Below are positions 1 through 5,723 of a stretch of DNA of 5,723 nucleotides, one piece after another. The position numbers were made by a program, and so were the translations under genes. The notes under the pieces are model-generated. The model did not search any database. It worked only from the letters and a program-made list of their open reading frames with translations, and had not been told where the DNA came from. The stretch spans positions 1-5,723 of the forward strand of contig JADFUX010000105.1 in NCBI GenBank assembly GCA_015222255.1, given 5' to 3'. The stretch comes from Chloroflexota bacterium (lineage in GTDB: Bacteria > Chloroflexota > Dehalococcoidia > GIF9 > AB-539-J10). The stretch's first letter is position 1. Each line of letters begins with the position of its first letter.

Positions 1-660
1 GATAATGTCTTCGTACCATGGGAACGTGTCTTTGTTTACAAAGATGTTGAGCGCGGCACTAGGCTTGCCCTTCTGTTCGCACTTTGGCATCGTCTATCGG
101 CTGTGTCATATAGAGCTGGGCTTGCTGAGTACCTAGTTGGACTTGGGAGACTTGTTGCAGAAGCAAACGGCATTGAGGGAGTTCCCCATATCCAAAAAGA
201 CGTGGTTGATCTTATAGCTTTCGCAGAAATTCAAAAGCTTTGCGCTAAGATGGCTGCATACGAATGTACAAAGGATGACGCAACAGGCATGGCTATCCCC
301 AATGCCACTTACACAAACATCGGGAAATTGTATTCCAATGAGAATTACTTGAACGTTATGAGGTCTCTAATAGATATAGGTGGGGGGTTAATCGTTACAG
401 CGCCAAGCGGGGATGACTATGCCAATGAAGAATTAAGGAGAGACATCAGTAAGTATCTAAGGGGGGCAATACCGGGCGAAGAAAGATTCAAGCTATTCTT
501 GCTATTGCGCGAGGCAATCTCACTTCTGGGCGGAGAGGAGAGTGTGATTCATATTCACGCCGAGGGTTCAATAAGAGCGAGTTTAATAGAGCTTTATCGT
601 ACGTACAACTTTGATGAGCCCAAAAGGATTATTGGAAAGCTCCTTTCACAGATGAAATAA
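1..660 (+). CDS. HpaB-family protein (4-hydroxyphenylacetate 3-hydroxylase / 4-hydroxybutyryl-CoA dehydratase superfamily), 5'-truncated
   Basis: Frame 1 is open from the first base to the TAA at 658-660, giving 219 C-terminal residues of a family usually near 480-520. A GTG at 103 is internal: family-like sequence continues upstream of it (DNVFVPWERVF at residues 1-11, HR at 30-31). Other family landmarks are AYE in a helical stretch (85-87), GGGLIVTAPS (127-136) and HAEGS near the end (186-190). Known members are FADH2-dependent aromatic monooxygenases (HpaB) and the [4Fe-4S]/FAD enzyme 4-hydroxybutyryl-CoA dehydratase (AbfD). In AbfD an Fe-S histidine is followed seven residues later by a cysteine ligand; here the equivalent His30 is followed by Tyr37, so I infer this is not a classical dehydratase. 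The substrate is unknown, and the N-terminal half that would carry the other AbfD cysteines is outside the window. The protein is presumably cytoplasmic. Family assignment is secure, exact function is not. Confidence 0.87.
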   Translation, partial: DNVFVPWERVFVYKDVERGTRLALLFALWHRLSAVSYRAGLAEYLVGLGRLVAEANGIEGVPHIQKDVVDLIAFAEIQKLCAKMAAYECTKDDATGMAIPNATYTNIGKLYSNENYLNVMRSLIDIGGGLIVTAPSGDDYANEELRRDISKYLRGAIPGEERFKLFLLLREAISLLGGEESVIHIHAEGSIRASLIELYRTYNFDEPKRIIGKLLSQMK

Positions 661-681
661 CAACCCGGCAGTCGAGGAAGG

Positions 682-710
682 TTGACAGGCTCTTGTTTGC
701 ATGTTACTTT
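682..710 (+). promoter_or_regulatory. Candidate sigma-70-type promoter upstream of the binding-protein gene
   Basis: A perfect TTGACA (682-687) is followed after 17 bases by TACTTT (705-710), preceded by an extended -10 TG at 702-703. The -10 hexamer matches only three of six consensus positions, so the call rests on the -35, the ideal spacing and the TGn element. It would start transcription near 717, leaving a leader of about 110 bases before the GTG at 829. Its location in the gap after the HpaB-family gene supports separate transcription of the transporter, but read-through from upstream is equally possible because no convincing terminator lies between. Confidence 0.4.
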
Positions 711-812
711 CTCGTTGAGACCATTTGAAGGGATTGGAATTCACAAGCGCTTGGCGAGCCGCAGAAAGAAAAGCGGAATGCGGGTCTATTCATTGTCTCG
801 GAATTAATAAAG

Positions 813-819
813 AAGGAGG
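813..819 (+). promoter_or_regulatory. Strong Shine-Dalgarno site that fixes the GTG start of the binding protein
   Basis: AAGGAGG lies nine bases upstream of the GTG at 829. It supports this GTG over the in-frame ATG at 844, which would be 24 bases away and would remove the Lys-Lys-Lys n-region of the signal peptide. It is the strongest ribosome binding site in the window, fitting a protein needed in excess over its permease. Confidence 0.85.
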
Positions 820-828
820 AAAGGAAAG

Positions 829-2049
829 GTGAAAAAGAAGCTTATGACCATCAGCGTTGTCGTGCTGGCTCTAGCGGTTTTGCTCATGTTGCCAGCTTGT
901 GCAGCGCCGGAGCCTGAGGTCGCGACTCTAAAAGTGGGCTGCATCATGCCTTTCAGTGGGCCTGCGTCGCCATGGGGAGACGCAATTAAGCCACAAATGG
1001 AAGTTTACGCTGAACTAATAAATGAGGATGGAGGTATCGAAATAGGCGGTGAGACCTATCAGGTGGAGATGTTTTTTGCCGATGGTGAATACTCACCCGA
1101 AGGAGGGAGCAGGGCCGCCAAAGAACTGGTATACGACAAGAAGGTCAGCTTTATTGTCGGATACTATGGTGATGGATTCCCTGCGACCGCCGCCGTAACA
1201 AATCCAGAGAAAGTCATCTTTATATCCAAGGAGCATCCAGATTTCGATCCGCTTGGCAAGCATCCCTATACTGTCATTGGCACCCCTGTCATTGAGTTTG
1301 TCGATACCCAAATTCTTGCCTTTGTTGAGGCGCATCCTGGCACTACCAAGGTAGGTGACCTCGAGTCGACACTGGTGGAGCCGATGCTGGCGGAGGAAAT
1401 CGCGCAGGCAAAGAGCGAACTTGAGGAGAGAGGCATAGGCCTCGTCTCTCAAACGCATCCAGTTGGCATTACGGACTTCACGACCTATCTGGTGAAATTC
1501 GATGAAGAAGGCGTGGATCTTATTTACACCTGGGCTGCCACAGGATATGTTGCTATGATGGCCAAGCAGTCAGCCGAACAAGGCTACGATTGGTATCTTT
1601 GCCAAGCAGGCACTATGCTCGATCCCTATGAGTTTGCCGAAATGGCTGGCTATGAGGCTGCGCAGGGAACAATGAGTGACTGGCCTTGTCCCTGGGCACT
1701 AAAGAAGGTAGAAGTCTCACCTGAACTCCTGGAAATGGCTGGCAGAATAGCCGATCGGTATCAAGAAAAGTATGGCGAGCCGATGAGGTATATGGGCGGA
1801 TTTGGTTACGGTTTGCAGCATATGTCCCAACTATTTGCGGGGTTGGAAAAGGCTGGTACCCTTGATCCAGACCAAATCATGGACACCTTTAAGGGAGGGA
1901 CGTTCGATACGTTCCTGGGAGAATATACGTTATCGGGCGAGAAGACCTATGGTTCTCCTCTGGTCTTTGGCTACCCTAATTGTCTTTCCAAGCTAGAGGG
2001 ATACGAAGAGGTTTATGCCAGCGAACATCCGATACTAGAAATACTATAG
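829..2049 (+). CDS. Liv/HAAT-type ABC transporter substrate-binding lipoprotein
   Basis: This 406-residue protein should be the extracytoplasmic solute receptor of the importer encoded downstream. It begins at GTG with a Lys-rich n-region (2-4), a hydrophobic core (5-21) and a lipobox L-P-A-C with the lipidated cysteine at 24, followed by an Ala/Pro/Glu linker. The mature part starts like periplasmic-binding-protein type 1 (Peripla_BP_6): KVGCIMPFSGP (35-45), WGD (49-51), then FFADGEYSPEGGSRAAKELV (82-101) and a SFIVG strand (107-111). Length fits the family. Family members often have a Ser/Thr-rich ligand loop after that strand; here the segment reads YYGDGFPATAAV (112-123), and aromatic residues are frequent around 233-290 (YTW, YDWY, DWPCPW). 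I therefore do not assign leucine/isoleucine/valine or the symbol livK. It lies 288 bases before livH and probably shares its transcript. Family assignment is firm; the substrate is open. Confidence 0.93.
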   Translation: MKKKLMTISVVVLALAVLLMLPACAAPEPEVATLKVGCIMPFSGPASPWGDAIKPQMEVYAELINEDGGIEIGGETYQVEMFFADGEYSPEGGSRAAKELVYDKKVSFIVGYYGDGFPATAAVTNPEKVIFISKEHPDFDPLGKHPYTVIGTPVIEFVDTQILAFVEAHPGTTKVGDLESTLVEPMLAEEIAQAKSELEERGIGLVSQTHPVGITDFTTYLVKFDEEGVDLIYTWAATGYVAMMAKQSAEQGYDWYLCQAGTMLDPYEFAEMAGYEAAQGTMSDWPCPWALKKVEVSPELLEMAGRIADRYQEKYGEPMRYMGGFGYGLQHMSQLFAGLEKAGTLDPDQIMDTFKGGTFDTFLGEYTLSGEKTYGSPLVFGYPNCLSKLEGYEEVYASEHPILEIL

Positions 2050-2110
2050 GCATAGAGTTGGTCCCGCAATCTAGTTTGCAGAGCATTTGGTGGTAAGTGT
2101 GGAACTACTG

Positions 2111-2156
2111 CGGTGGGGATGAAGAAGGGACACCTGCAATATCTTCATTCCCACCG
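2111..2156 (+). promoter_or_regulatory. 15-bp stem-loop between the binding-protein and permease genes
   Basis: Bases 2111-2125 pair with 2142-2156 over 15 consecutive positions (14 Watson-Crick and one G-U in the + strand RNA), closing a 16-base loop. The stem is GC-rich at its base (CGGTGGGG / TTCCCACCG). What follows (ACCCTTTGC) has only three T residues, so it is not a textbook intrinsic terminator. It sits about 60 bases after the binding-protein stop codon. Stem-loops here in other binding-protein importers, such as between malE and malF, protect the upstream mRNA or reduce read-through so that the receptor outnumbers the permease. I infer the same role; a terminator with a poor U-tract is the alternative. 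Confidence 0.6.
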
Positions 2157-2337
2157 ACCCTTTGCTGGATTTCATTGAGCATATAGCTGGGCAGAGGTAT
2201 TGACTGGTACTCTGGCTCACAGTCGGTTTTCGTTTAGAAGGCTAGTTACTAAAGATTCTTTTCACCCCCCGTTGGCTCTATTCGTCTTGTTTGTTTCATC
2301 TCAGAGTATAGGTACAGTATAGAGGAGCGCGAAAGAA
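2157..2337. other. Non-coding remainder of the gap before livH
   Basis: I see no convincing gene or RNA here. A TTGACT at 2200-2205 has no acceptable -10 at 16-18 bases. TATAGG (2307-2312) and TACAGT (2313-2318) look like -10 boxes, but they lack a good -35 and abut the livH ribosome binding site. Short imperfect inverted repeats (2193-2199 with 2208-2213; 2202-2206 with 2220-2224) overlap each other and are too weak to call. The stretch is probably leader or spacer RNA of the transporter transcript. Confidence 0.5.
2322..2327 (+). promoter_or_regulatory. Ribosome binding site of livH
   Basis: GAGGAG lies ten bases before the ATG at 2338 and supports that start, giving livH its own translation initiation after the long gap. 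Confidence 0.7.
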
Positions 2338-3195
2338 ATGCCACCTCCTGTCGTGTGGATGGACGGGTTAGTACTTTCATCTATCTATATACTGATAGCG
2401 TCGGGCTTGGTGCTGGTCTTCAGCATTATGGGCATAGTGAATTTCGCCCATGGCCAGCTTTACATGTTGGGTGCGTTTCTCATTTATTATATGTTCGCCC
2501 GCGCTGGAATAAACTACTTTGTAAGCTTGGTCATTACCGCTGTCGCCATAGGTGTTCTGGGTGTAGCTATAGAGAGGGGGCTATTACGACCCCTCGCTCC
2601 CAAAGGTCTCCTGCCCCCTGTGGTGGTTACACTGGGACTAATCTTTCTCTTCGAAGGCATAGCTACGCTCTTTTTTGGCCCTGAAAAGAAGGCTGTACCG
2701 AGTGCCGTTCCAGGTGTGTCCTCAATCGGCGCCTTAACTGTAAGCAACGAAAAGCTGCTCGTGGTGGCAATTGCCATTGCAGTAATGGTTGGGCTTTACT
2801 TTTTAGTCAGCCATACCAAAATGGGACTGGCAATGCGAGCCAGCGCGCAGGACCCATATACAGCCAGTCTGTATGGAGTAAGCAGGGGACGAATATTAAG
2901 TCTGACCATGTTTATTGGTTGCGCCCTAGCCGGTATAGCAGCAGCCCTTATGGCACCCTTGTATTATGTTGATCCCTGGATTGGGCTTACACCTCTGATT
3001 ATGGCACTGCTAGCCATTGTCATAGGAGGATTGGGAAGTGTGCTAGGCGCTGTTGTCGGAGGAGCATTACTGGGATTCTCGGGCACTTTTCTCATTTACT
3101 ATCTTGGCCCGTGGAGTGAATTGGCTGCCTTCGTGATCGTCATAGCTGTGTTGTTGTTCAGACCAGAGGGAATATTCGGGCGTCCAAAAGCGTGA
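2338..3195 (+). CDS. livH: Liv/HAAT-type ABC transporter permease LivH
   Basis: This 285-residue protein is one of the two inner-membrane subunits that form the translocation path. It is strongly hydrophobic with roughly eight membrane segments (for example about 10-30, 40-56, 60-78, 92-113, 140-157, 188-208, 218-247, 261-274). Diagnostic family features are NFAHGQLYMLGA (35-46), the cytoplasmic loop MRASAQDP...YGV (166-181) that should contact the ATPases, GGLGSVLGAVVGG (230-242), and the C-terminal RPEGIFGR (275-282). Length is normal and no key region is missing. It starts at an ATG with a GAGGAG site ten bases upstream, opens the tightly packed HMGF block, and is followed after ten bases by livM. 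The symbol denotes the family; import of leucine itself is not implied. Confidence 0.95.
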   Translation: MPPPVVWMDGLVLSSIYILIASGLVLVFSIMGIVNFAHGQLYMLGAFLIYYMFARAGINYFVSLVITAVAIGVLGVAIERGLLRPLAPKGLLPPVVVTLGLIFLFEGIATLFFGPEKKAVPSAVPGVSSIGALTVSNEKLLVVAIAIAVMVGLYFLVSHTKMGLAMRASAQDPYTASLYGVSRGRILSLTMFIGCALAGIAAALMAPLYYVDPWIGLTPLIMALLAIVIGGLGSVLGAVVGGALLGFSGTFLIYYLGPWSELAAFVIVIAVLLFRPEGIFGRPKA

Positions 3196-3205
3196 AGCAT
3201 AAACG

Positions 3206-4201
3206 ATGAAAAAGGTCATTCCGCCAGCCGTGGGACTGGTTCTTGCCTTGTGTTTTCCACTAGTTACCACGGACCCATTCATTCTTTCCCTACTTATTGA
3301 GGCCGGTGTATGGGCTATAGCTGTTATGGGATTCGTGGCGATTTTGAGGACAGGTGAGTTTAGCCTGGGTCAGGCAGCGTTCATGGCCATTGGTGGCTAT
3401 GCCTCCGCTTTAGTGACAATTAACCTGGGAATTCCATTCTGGTTCGGCTTAGTCTTTGCTGGCATAATGGCTGCCTTAGTTGCCTTAGCACTAGGGGTTG
3501 TAGTGCTCAGGTTGGGGGGAATCTATTTTGCCATTGTCACTCTGGTTTTCGGCGAAATTGTTAGAATAGTAGCCCTAAACTGGCAGGGTCTCACCCGAGG
3601 GGCTACTGGTCTCACCCCCTCTGCGCCAGGTACCATTCACATAGGCAGCATCACCATAGATTTCATCGCTAGTAAGGTGCCATTCTACTATGTGATCGTG
3701 CTTCTTGTGTTAGTCGCTGCGGTAGTTTTCTGGAGGGCTGATCGTAGTCGCCTGGGAAGGATATTTCGGAGCATTGCGTCAAATGAGACCCTAGCGGAGC
3801 ATATGGGTATACACCTGATGAAATATAAAGTGATAATCTTCGTTATTGCTGGCTTCTTTACCGGAATTGCAGGTGCCTTTTTCTGCCATTTCACTCTTTT
3901 TATGGGCCCTACAACTTTTGACGTTTGGGACTCTATCATGATCTTGATTATGGGCATTGTGGGAGGAACAAGCTCTGTTGTTCTCGGACCAATAATCGGT
4001 GCTCTAGTATTGTCAGCGGGAGGAGCATACCTGACAAGTGCACTAATGGTAGGGATGAAGCCCTTAGTATATGGTATTATTGTGATAGTGGTAGTGGTCT
4101 TGCTACCCGGTGGCCTAGTAGACCTGGGGCGATATATATCTCGAGCACCGCGAATCAGTTCGCTGCAAGGAGTCAAGAGGCATAAGAAACGAGGTAACTA
4201 G
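3206..4201 (+). CDS. livM: Liv/HAAT-type ABC transporter permease LivM
   Basis: This 331-residue protein is the second membrane subunit and partner of LivH in the channel. It carries the LivM hallmark GEFSLGQAAFMAIGGY (50-65), then RLGGIYFAIVTL (102-113), FGEIVR (115-120) with a following polar stretch ending RGATGL (131-136), and the cytoplasmic coupling loop RSIASNETLAEHMGI (188-202). GGTSSVVLGPIIGA (253-266) and LLPGGLVDLG (299-308) match the family's C-terminal end. Hydrophobic segments fill most of the rest. The last twenty or so residues form a basic tail (R, K and H rich, 313-330). The ATG at 3206 lies ten bases after the livH stop with only a weak GAAG upstream, so translation is probably coupled to livH. 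Confidence 0.95.
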   Translation: MKKVIPPAVGLVLALCFPLVTTDPFILSLLIEAGVWAIAVMGFVAILRTGEFSLGQAAFMAIGGYASALVTINLGIPFWFGLVFAGIMAALVALALGVVVLRLGGIYFAIVTLVFGEIVRIVALNWQGLTRGATGLTPSAPGTIHIGSITIDFIASKVPFYYVIVLLVLVAAVVFWRADRSRLGRIFRSIASNETLAEHMGIHLMKYKVIIFVIAGFFTGIAGAFFCHFTLFMGPTTFDVWDSIMILIMGIVGGTSSVVLGPIIGALVLSAGGAYLTSALMVGMKPLVYGIIVIVVVVLLPGGLVDLGRYISRAPRISSLQGVKRHKKRGN

Positions 4202-4231
4202 GAAACTGGTTAGATTGATGGAAGAGCACAC

Positions 4232-5002
4232 ATGGCTATGCCGATTTTAGAGCTGAGGAAACTGACCAAGCGCTTTGGAAATTTGATGGCTCTTCGTGAG
4301 TTTGATTTAGACATCAATCAAGGGGAGCTAATAGGCGTAATTGGCCCCAATGGGTCCGGGAAAACAACGCTGTTCAATCTCATCAGCGGTTACTACCGCC
4401 ATTTCGAAGGCGAAATAATCTATGGAGGCAAGAGAATATCTGGCTTGAGGCCAGACCAAATAGCTAGAAAGGGAATAGCGCGAGTATTCCAGTCATATAT
4501 GCTCTACGAAGATACCTCTGTGCTGGAGAACACAACAAGGTGCTGTTACCTGAGATGCGAAACTAATTCGTGGCAGAGCTTCTTCAACACCAGTCGCTAC
4601 CGCAAAGAGGAAGTGAACCAAAGGGCTGAGGCTGAGGAATTACTTCAACCTGTGGGGCTGGCTGAGTTGAGAGACAGCTTAGCTGGAAAGCTCCCTTACG
4701 GTTATTGTCGCCTTTTGGGGGTAGCTATGGCTTTAGCAACAAACCCAACACTGTTGCTCTTAGATGAGCCAATGGCAGGCATAAGCCATGACGAGAAGGG
4801 TCTTGTAATCAACCTCATCAAGAAATTACGAGACCAAGGGATTACCGTTATGCTGGTGGAGCATGATGTGAAGGCAGTAGTAGATATTTGTCCTAGGCTT
4901 GTGGTACTAGACTTTGGGCGTAAGATTGCCGATGGCAGGCCTGAAGAAGTGACGACTGATAGAAAGGTCATCGAAGCTTATTTGGGAGTTGAACAAGGAT
5001 AG
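4232..5002 (+). CDS. livG: Liv/HAAT-type ABC transporter ATP-binding protein LivG
   Basis: This 256-residue cytoplasmic ATPase should pair with LivF to drive the importer. Motifs in order: Walker A GPNGSGKT (38-45), Q-loop VFQ with Gln87, signature region LPYGYCR (154-160), Walker B LLLLDEP (174-180) with catalytic Glu179, and switch histidine in VEHD (His211). A long insertion between Q-loop and signature (about 100-150) is normal for LivG, but here it has an unusual CCYLRC (104-109). The signature region departs from the LivG pattern L-x-Y-G-x-Q-R-R: Gln is replaced by Cys, the second Arg by Leu, and the usual ARAL by AMAL (165-168). The ATG at 4232 follows GGAAGAG (4220-4226) by five bases; the in-frame ATG at 4238 is a possible alternative. 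The gene lies 30 bases after livM and two before livF. Confidence 0.94.
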   Translation: MAMPILELRKLTKRFGNLMALREFDLDINQGELIGVIGPNGSGKTTLFNLISGYYRHFEGEIIYGGKRISGLRPDQIARKGIARVFQSYMLYEDTSVLENTTRCCYLRCETNSWQSFFNTSRYRKEEVNQRAEAEELLQPVGLAELRDSLAGKLPYGYCRLLGVAMALATNPTLLLLDEPMAGISHDEKGLVINLIKKLRDQGITVMLVEHDVKAVVDICPRLVVLDFGRKIADGRPEEVTTDRKVIEAYLGVEQG

Positions 5003-5004
5003 CA

Positions 5005-5709
5005 ATGCTACTGCTGAAGTCTATCAGAGTACACTATGATAAGAGAGAAGCTGTAAAGGGCATCGGTTTGAAAGTTGCAGAAGGTGATTTCGTTGTTATT
5101 ATCGGGCCGAATGGAGCGGGAAAGACCTCTATCTTGAATGTCATAAGTGGAGTAGTAAATCCTAGCGACGGTGAGGTATGGTTTCGCAGCGAGAGAATAG
5201 ATGGGCTGCCACCAGAAAAGGTAGCGGCCAGAGGCATTATCCATGTGCCTGAAGCAAGGAGAATCTTCCCAAGGCTTACGGTTATAGAGAATCTGGAGAT
5301 GGGTGCCTACCTGCAGAAAGACAAAACGAAGGCAAAGAGGGAATTAGAAAGGATCTTCCATCTTTTCCCGATATTGAAGGAAAGGATTAGACAACGAGGG
5401 GAGAACTTGAGTGGCGGCGAGCAACAGATGCTAGCCATAGGGCGCGGCTTGATGGCTGGGCCAACATTGCTTCTAATAGATGAGCCCTCGCTGGGATTAA
5501 GCCCGTTAGTAACGCAACACCTGGCTGGGCAGATGACGCAGATTAATCGAGAGGGAATAGCCATACTACTAGTTGAGCAGAATGCCCGCATGGGTCTAAA
5601 GCTCGCCAACCACGGTTACGTGTTGACGAATGGAGAACTAGTCTTGGAGGGCACGACCGCAGAGCTCGTCGAAAACGAAGAAATCAGGAAGGCTTATCTT
5701 GGATTATAG
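5005..5709 (+). CDS. livF: Liv/HAAT-type ABC transporter ATP-binding protein LivF
   Basis: This 234-residue cytoplasmic ATPase is the second nucleotide-binding subunit. Motifs: Walker A GPNGAGKT (34-41), the LivF-type HVPEARRIFPRLTV (80-93) where Glu83 stands in the usual Q-loop glutamine position, signature LSGGEQQ (135-141), Walker B LLLIDEP (155-161) with Glu160, SLGLSP (162-167), and VEQN (190-193) where Gln192 replaces the switch histidine. The Glu and Gln replacements are typical of LivF, including the E. coli protein as I recall it, so they are family traits rather than damage. The C-terminus (EEIRKAYLGL) is complete. The start ATG lies two bases after the livG stop; AAGGA at 4995-4999, inside the end of livG, is five bases upstream, which indicates translational coupling. 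Confidence 0.96.
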   Translation: MLLLKSIRVHYDKREAVKGIGLKVAEGDFVVIIGPNGAGKTSILNVISGVVNPSDGEVWFRSERIDGLPPEKVAARGIIHVPEARRIFPRLTVIENLEMGAYLQKDKTKAKRELERIFHLFPILKERIRQRGENLSGGEQQMLAIGRGLMAGPTLLLIDEPSLGLSPLVTQHLAGQMTQINREGIAILLVEQNARMGLKLANHGYVLTNGELVLEGTTAELVENEEIRKAYLGL

Positions 5710-5723
5710 GGCTTTCACGTGGC

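Noticed and set aside
103..660. A complete 185-residue protein starting at GTG 103
   Set aside because: The frame is open upstream to base 1 with conserved HpaB-family sequence, so the GTG is an internal valine and the gene is cut by the window edge.
661..684. Possible terminator after the HpaB-family gene (CAACC 661-665 with GGTTG 680-684)
   Set aside because: The stem has only five pairs with a 14-base loop and no T-run, and it overlaps the candidate -35 box.
1093..1458. Minus-strand open frame of 121 codons opposite the binding-protein gene
   Set aside because: It lies wholly within a firmly assigned gene and shows no recognisable domain or initiation site.
2097..2186. Small + strand open frame of 29 codons starting with GTG in the gap before livH
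   Set aside because: There is no ribosome binding site, it spans the stem-loop, and its composition does not resemble a protein. The hairpin explains the stretch better.
2200..2228. TTGACT as the -35 of a separate livH promoter
   Set aside because: The hexamers at 16-18 bases spacing (around CGGTTT) do not resemble a -10 box.
2307..2318. TATAGG / TACAGT as -10 boxes just before livH
   Set aside because: No supporting -35 is visible, and transcription would begin at or inside the livH ribosome binding site.
3688..4176. Long minus-strand open frame opposite livM
   Set aside because: It is antisense to a well-supported permease and its translation is rich in Thr, Pro and Ile repeats typical of a shadow frame; no ribosome binding site or family resemblance.
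1..5723. A novel defence, mobile or RNA-based system
   Set aside because: No repeats, integrase or transposase motifs, tRNA, CRISPR-like arrays or unexplained conserved blocks were visible. The genes belong to well-known families.

Overview
The window reads as ordinary bacterial chromosome carrying one complete branched-chain amino acid type (Liv/HAAT family) ABC importer, preceded by the 3' part of an HpaB-family gene. All genes lie on the + strand. I found no RNA gene, mobile element, CRISPR array or clearly new system.

Layout: (1) positions 1-660 hold the C-terminal 219 residues of a 4-hydroxyphenylacetate 3-hydroxylase (HpaB)/4-hydroxybutyryl-CoA dehydratase superfamily protein, cut by the window's left edge. 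(2) 661-828 is a 168-base gap with a candidate sigma-70-type promoter and a strong Shine-Dalgarno sequence. (3) 829-2049 encodes a lipoprotein substrate-binding protein. (4) 2050-2337 is a 288-base non-coding gap with a 15-bp stem-loop. (5) 2338-5709 is a tight block of permease livH, permease livM, ATPase livG and ATPase livF, with gaps of 10, 30 and 2 bases. The last 14 bases hold nothing recognisable.

How the genes work together: the lipid-anchored binding protein would capture a small solute outside the membrane and deliver it to the LivH/LivM channel. LivG/LivF would power import with ATP. The family takes leucine, isoleucine and valine in Escherichia coli, but relatives carry urea, short amides or aromatic acids. 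Here the binding protein lacks an obvious amino-acid-type Ser/Thr ligand loop and the upstream gene belongs to an aromatic or acyl-CoA metabolising family, so a non-amino-acid substrate is plausible but unproven.

Organism: the Shine-Dalgarno sites and the lipobox indicate a bacterium. Frequent AGA/AGG arginine and ATA isoleucine codons, mid-range base composition by eye, the 'CAAPEPE' start of the mature lipoprotein, and the pairing of an HpaB-family enzyme with a Liv-type importer recall uncultured anaerobic Chloroflexota (Dehalococcoidia-like) or sediment deltaproteobacterial lineages. This is a low-confidence impression, not a classification.
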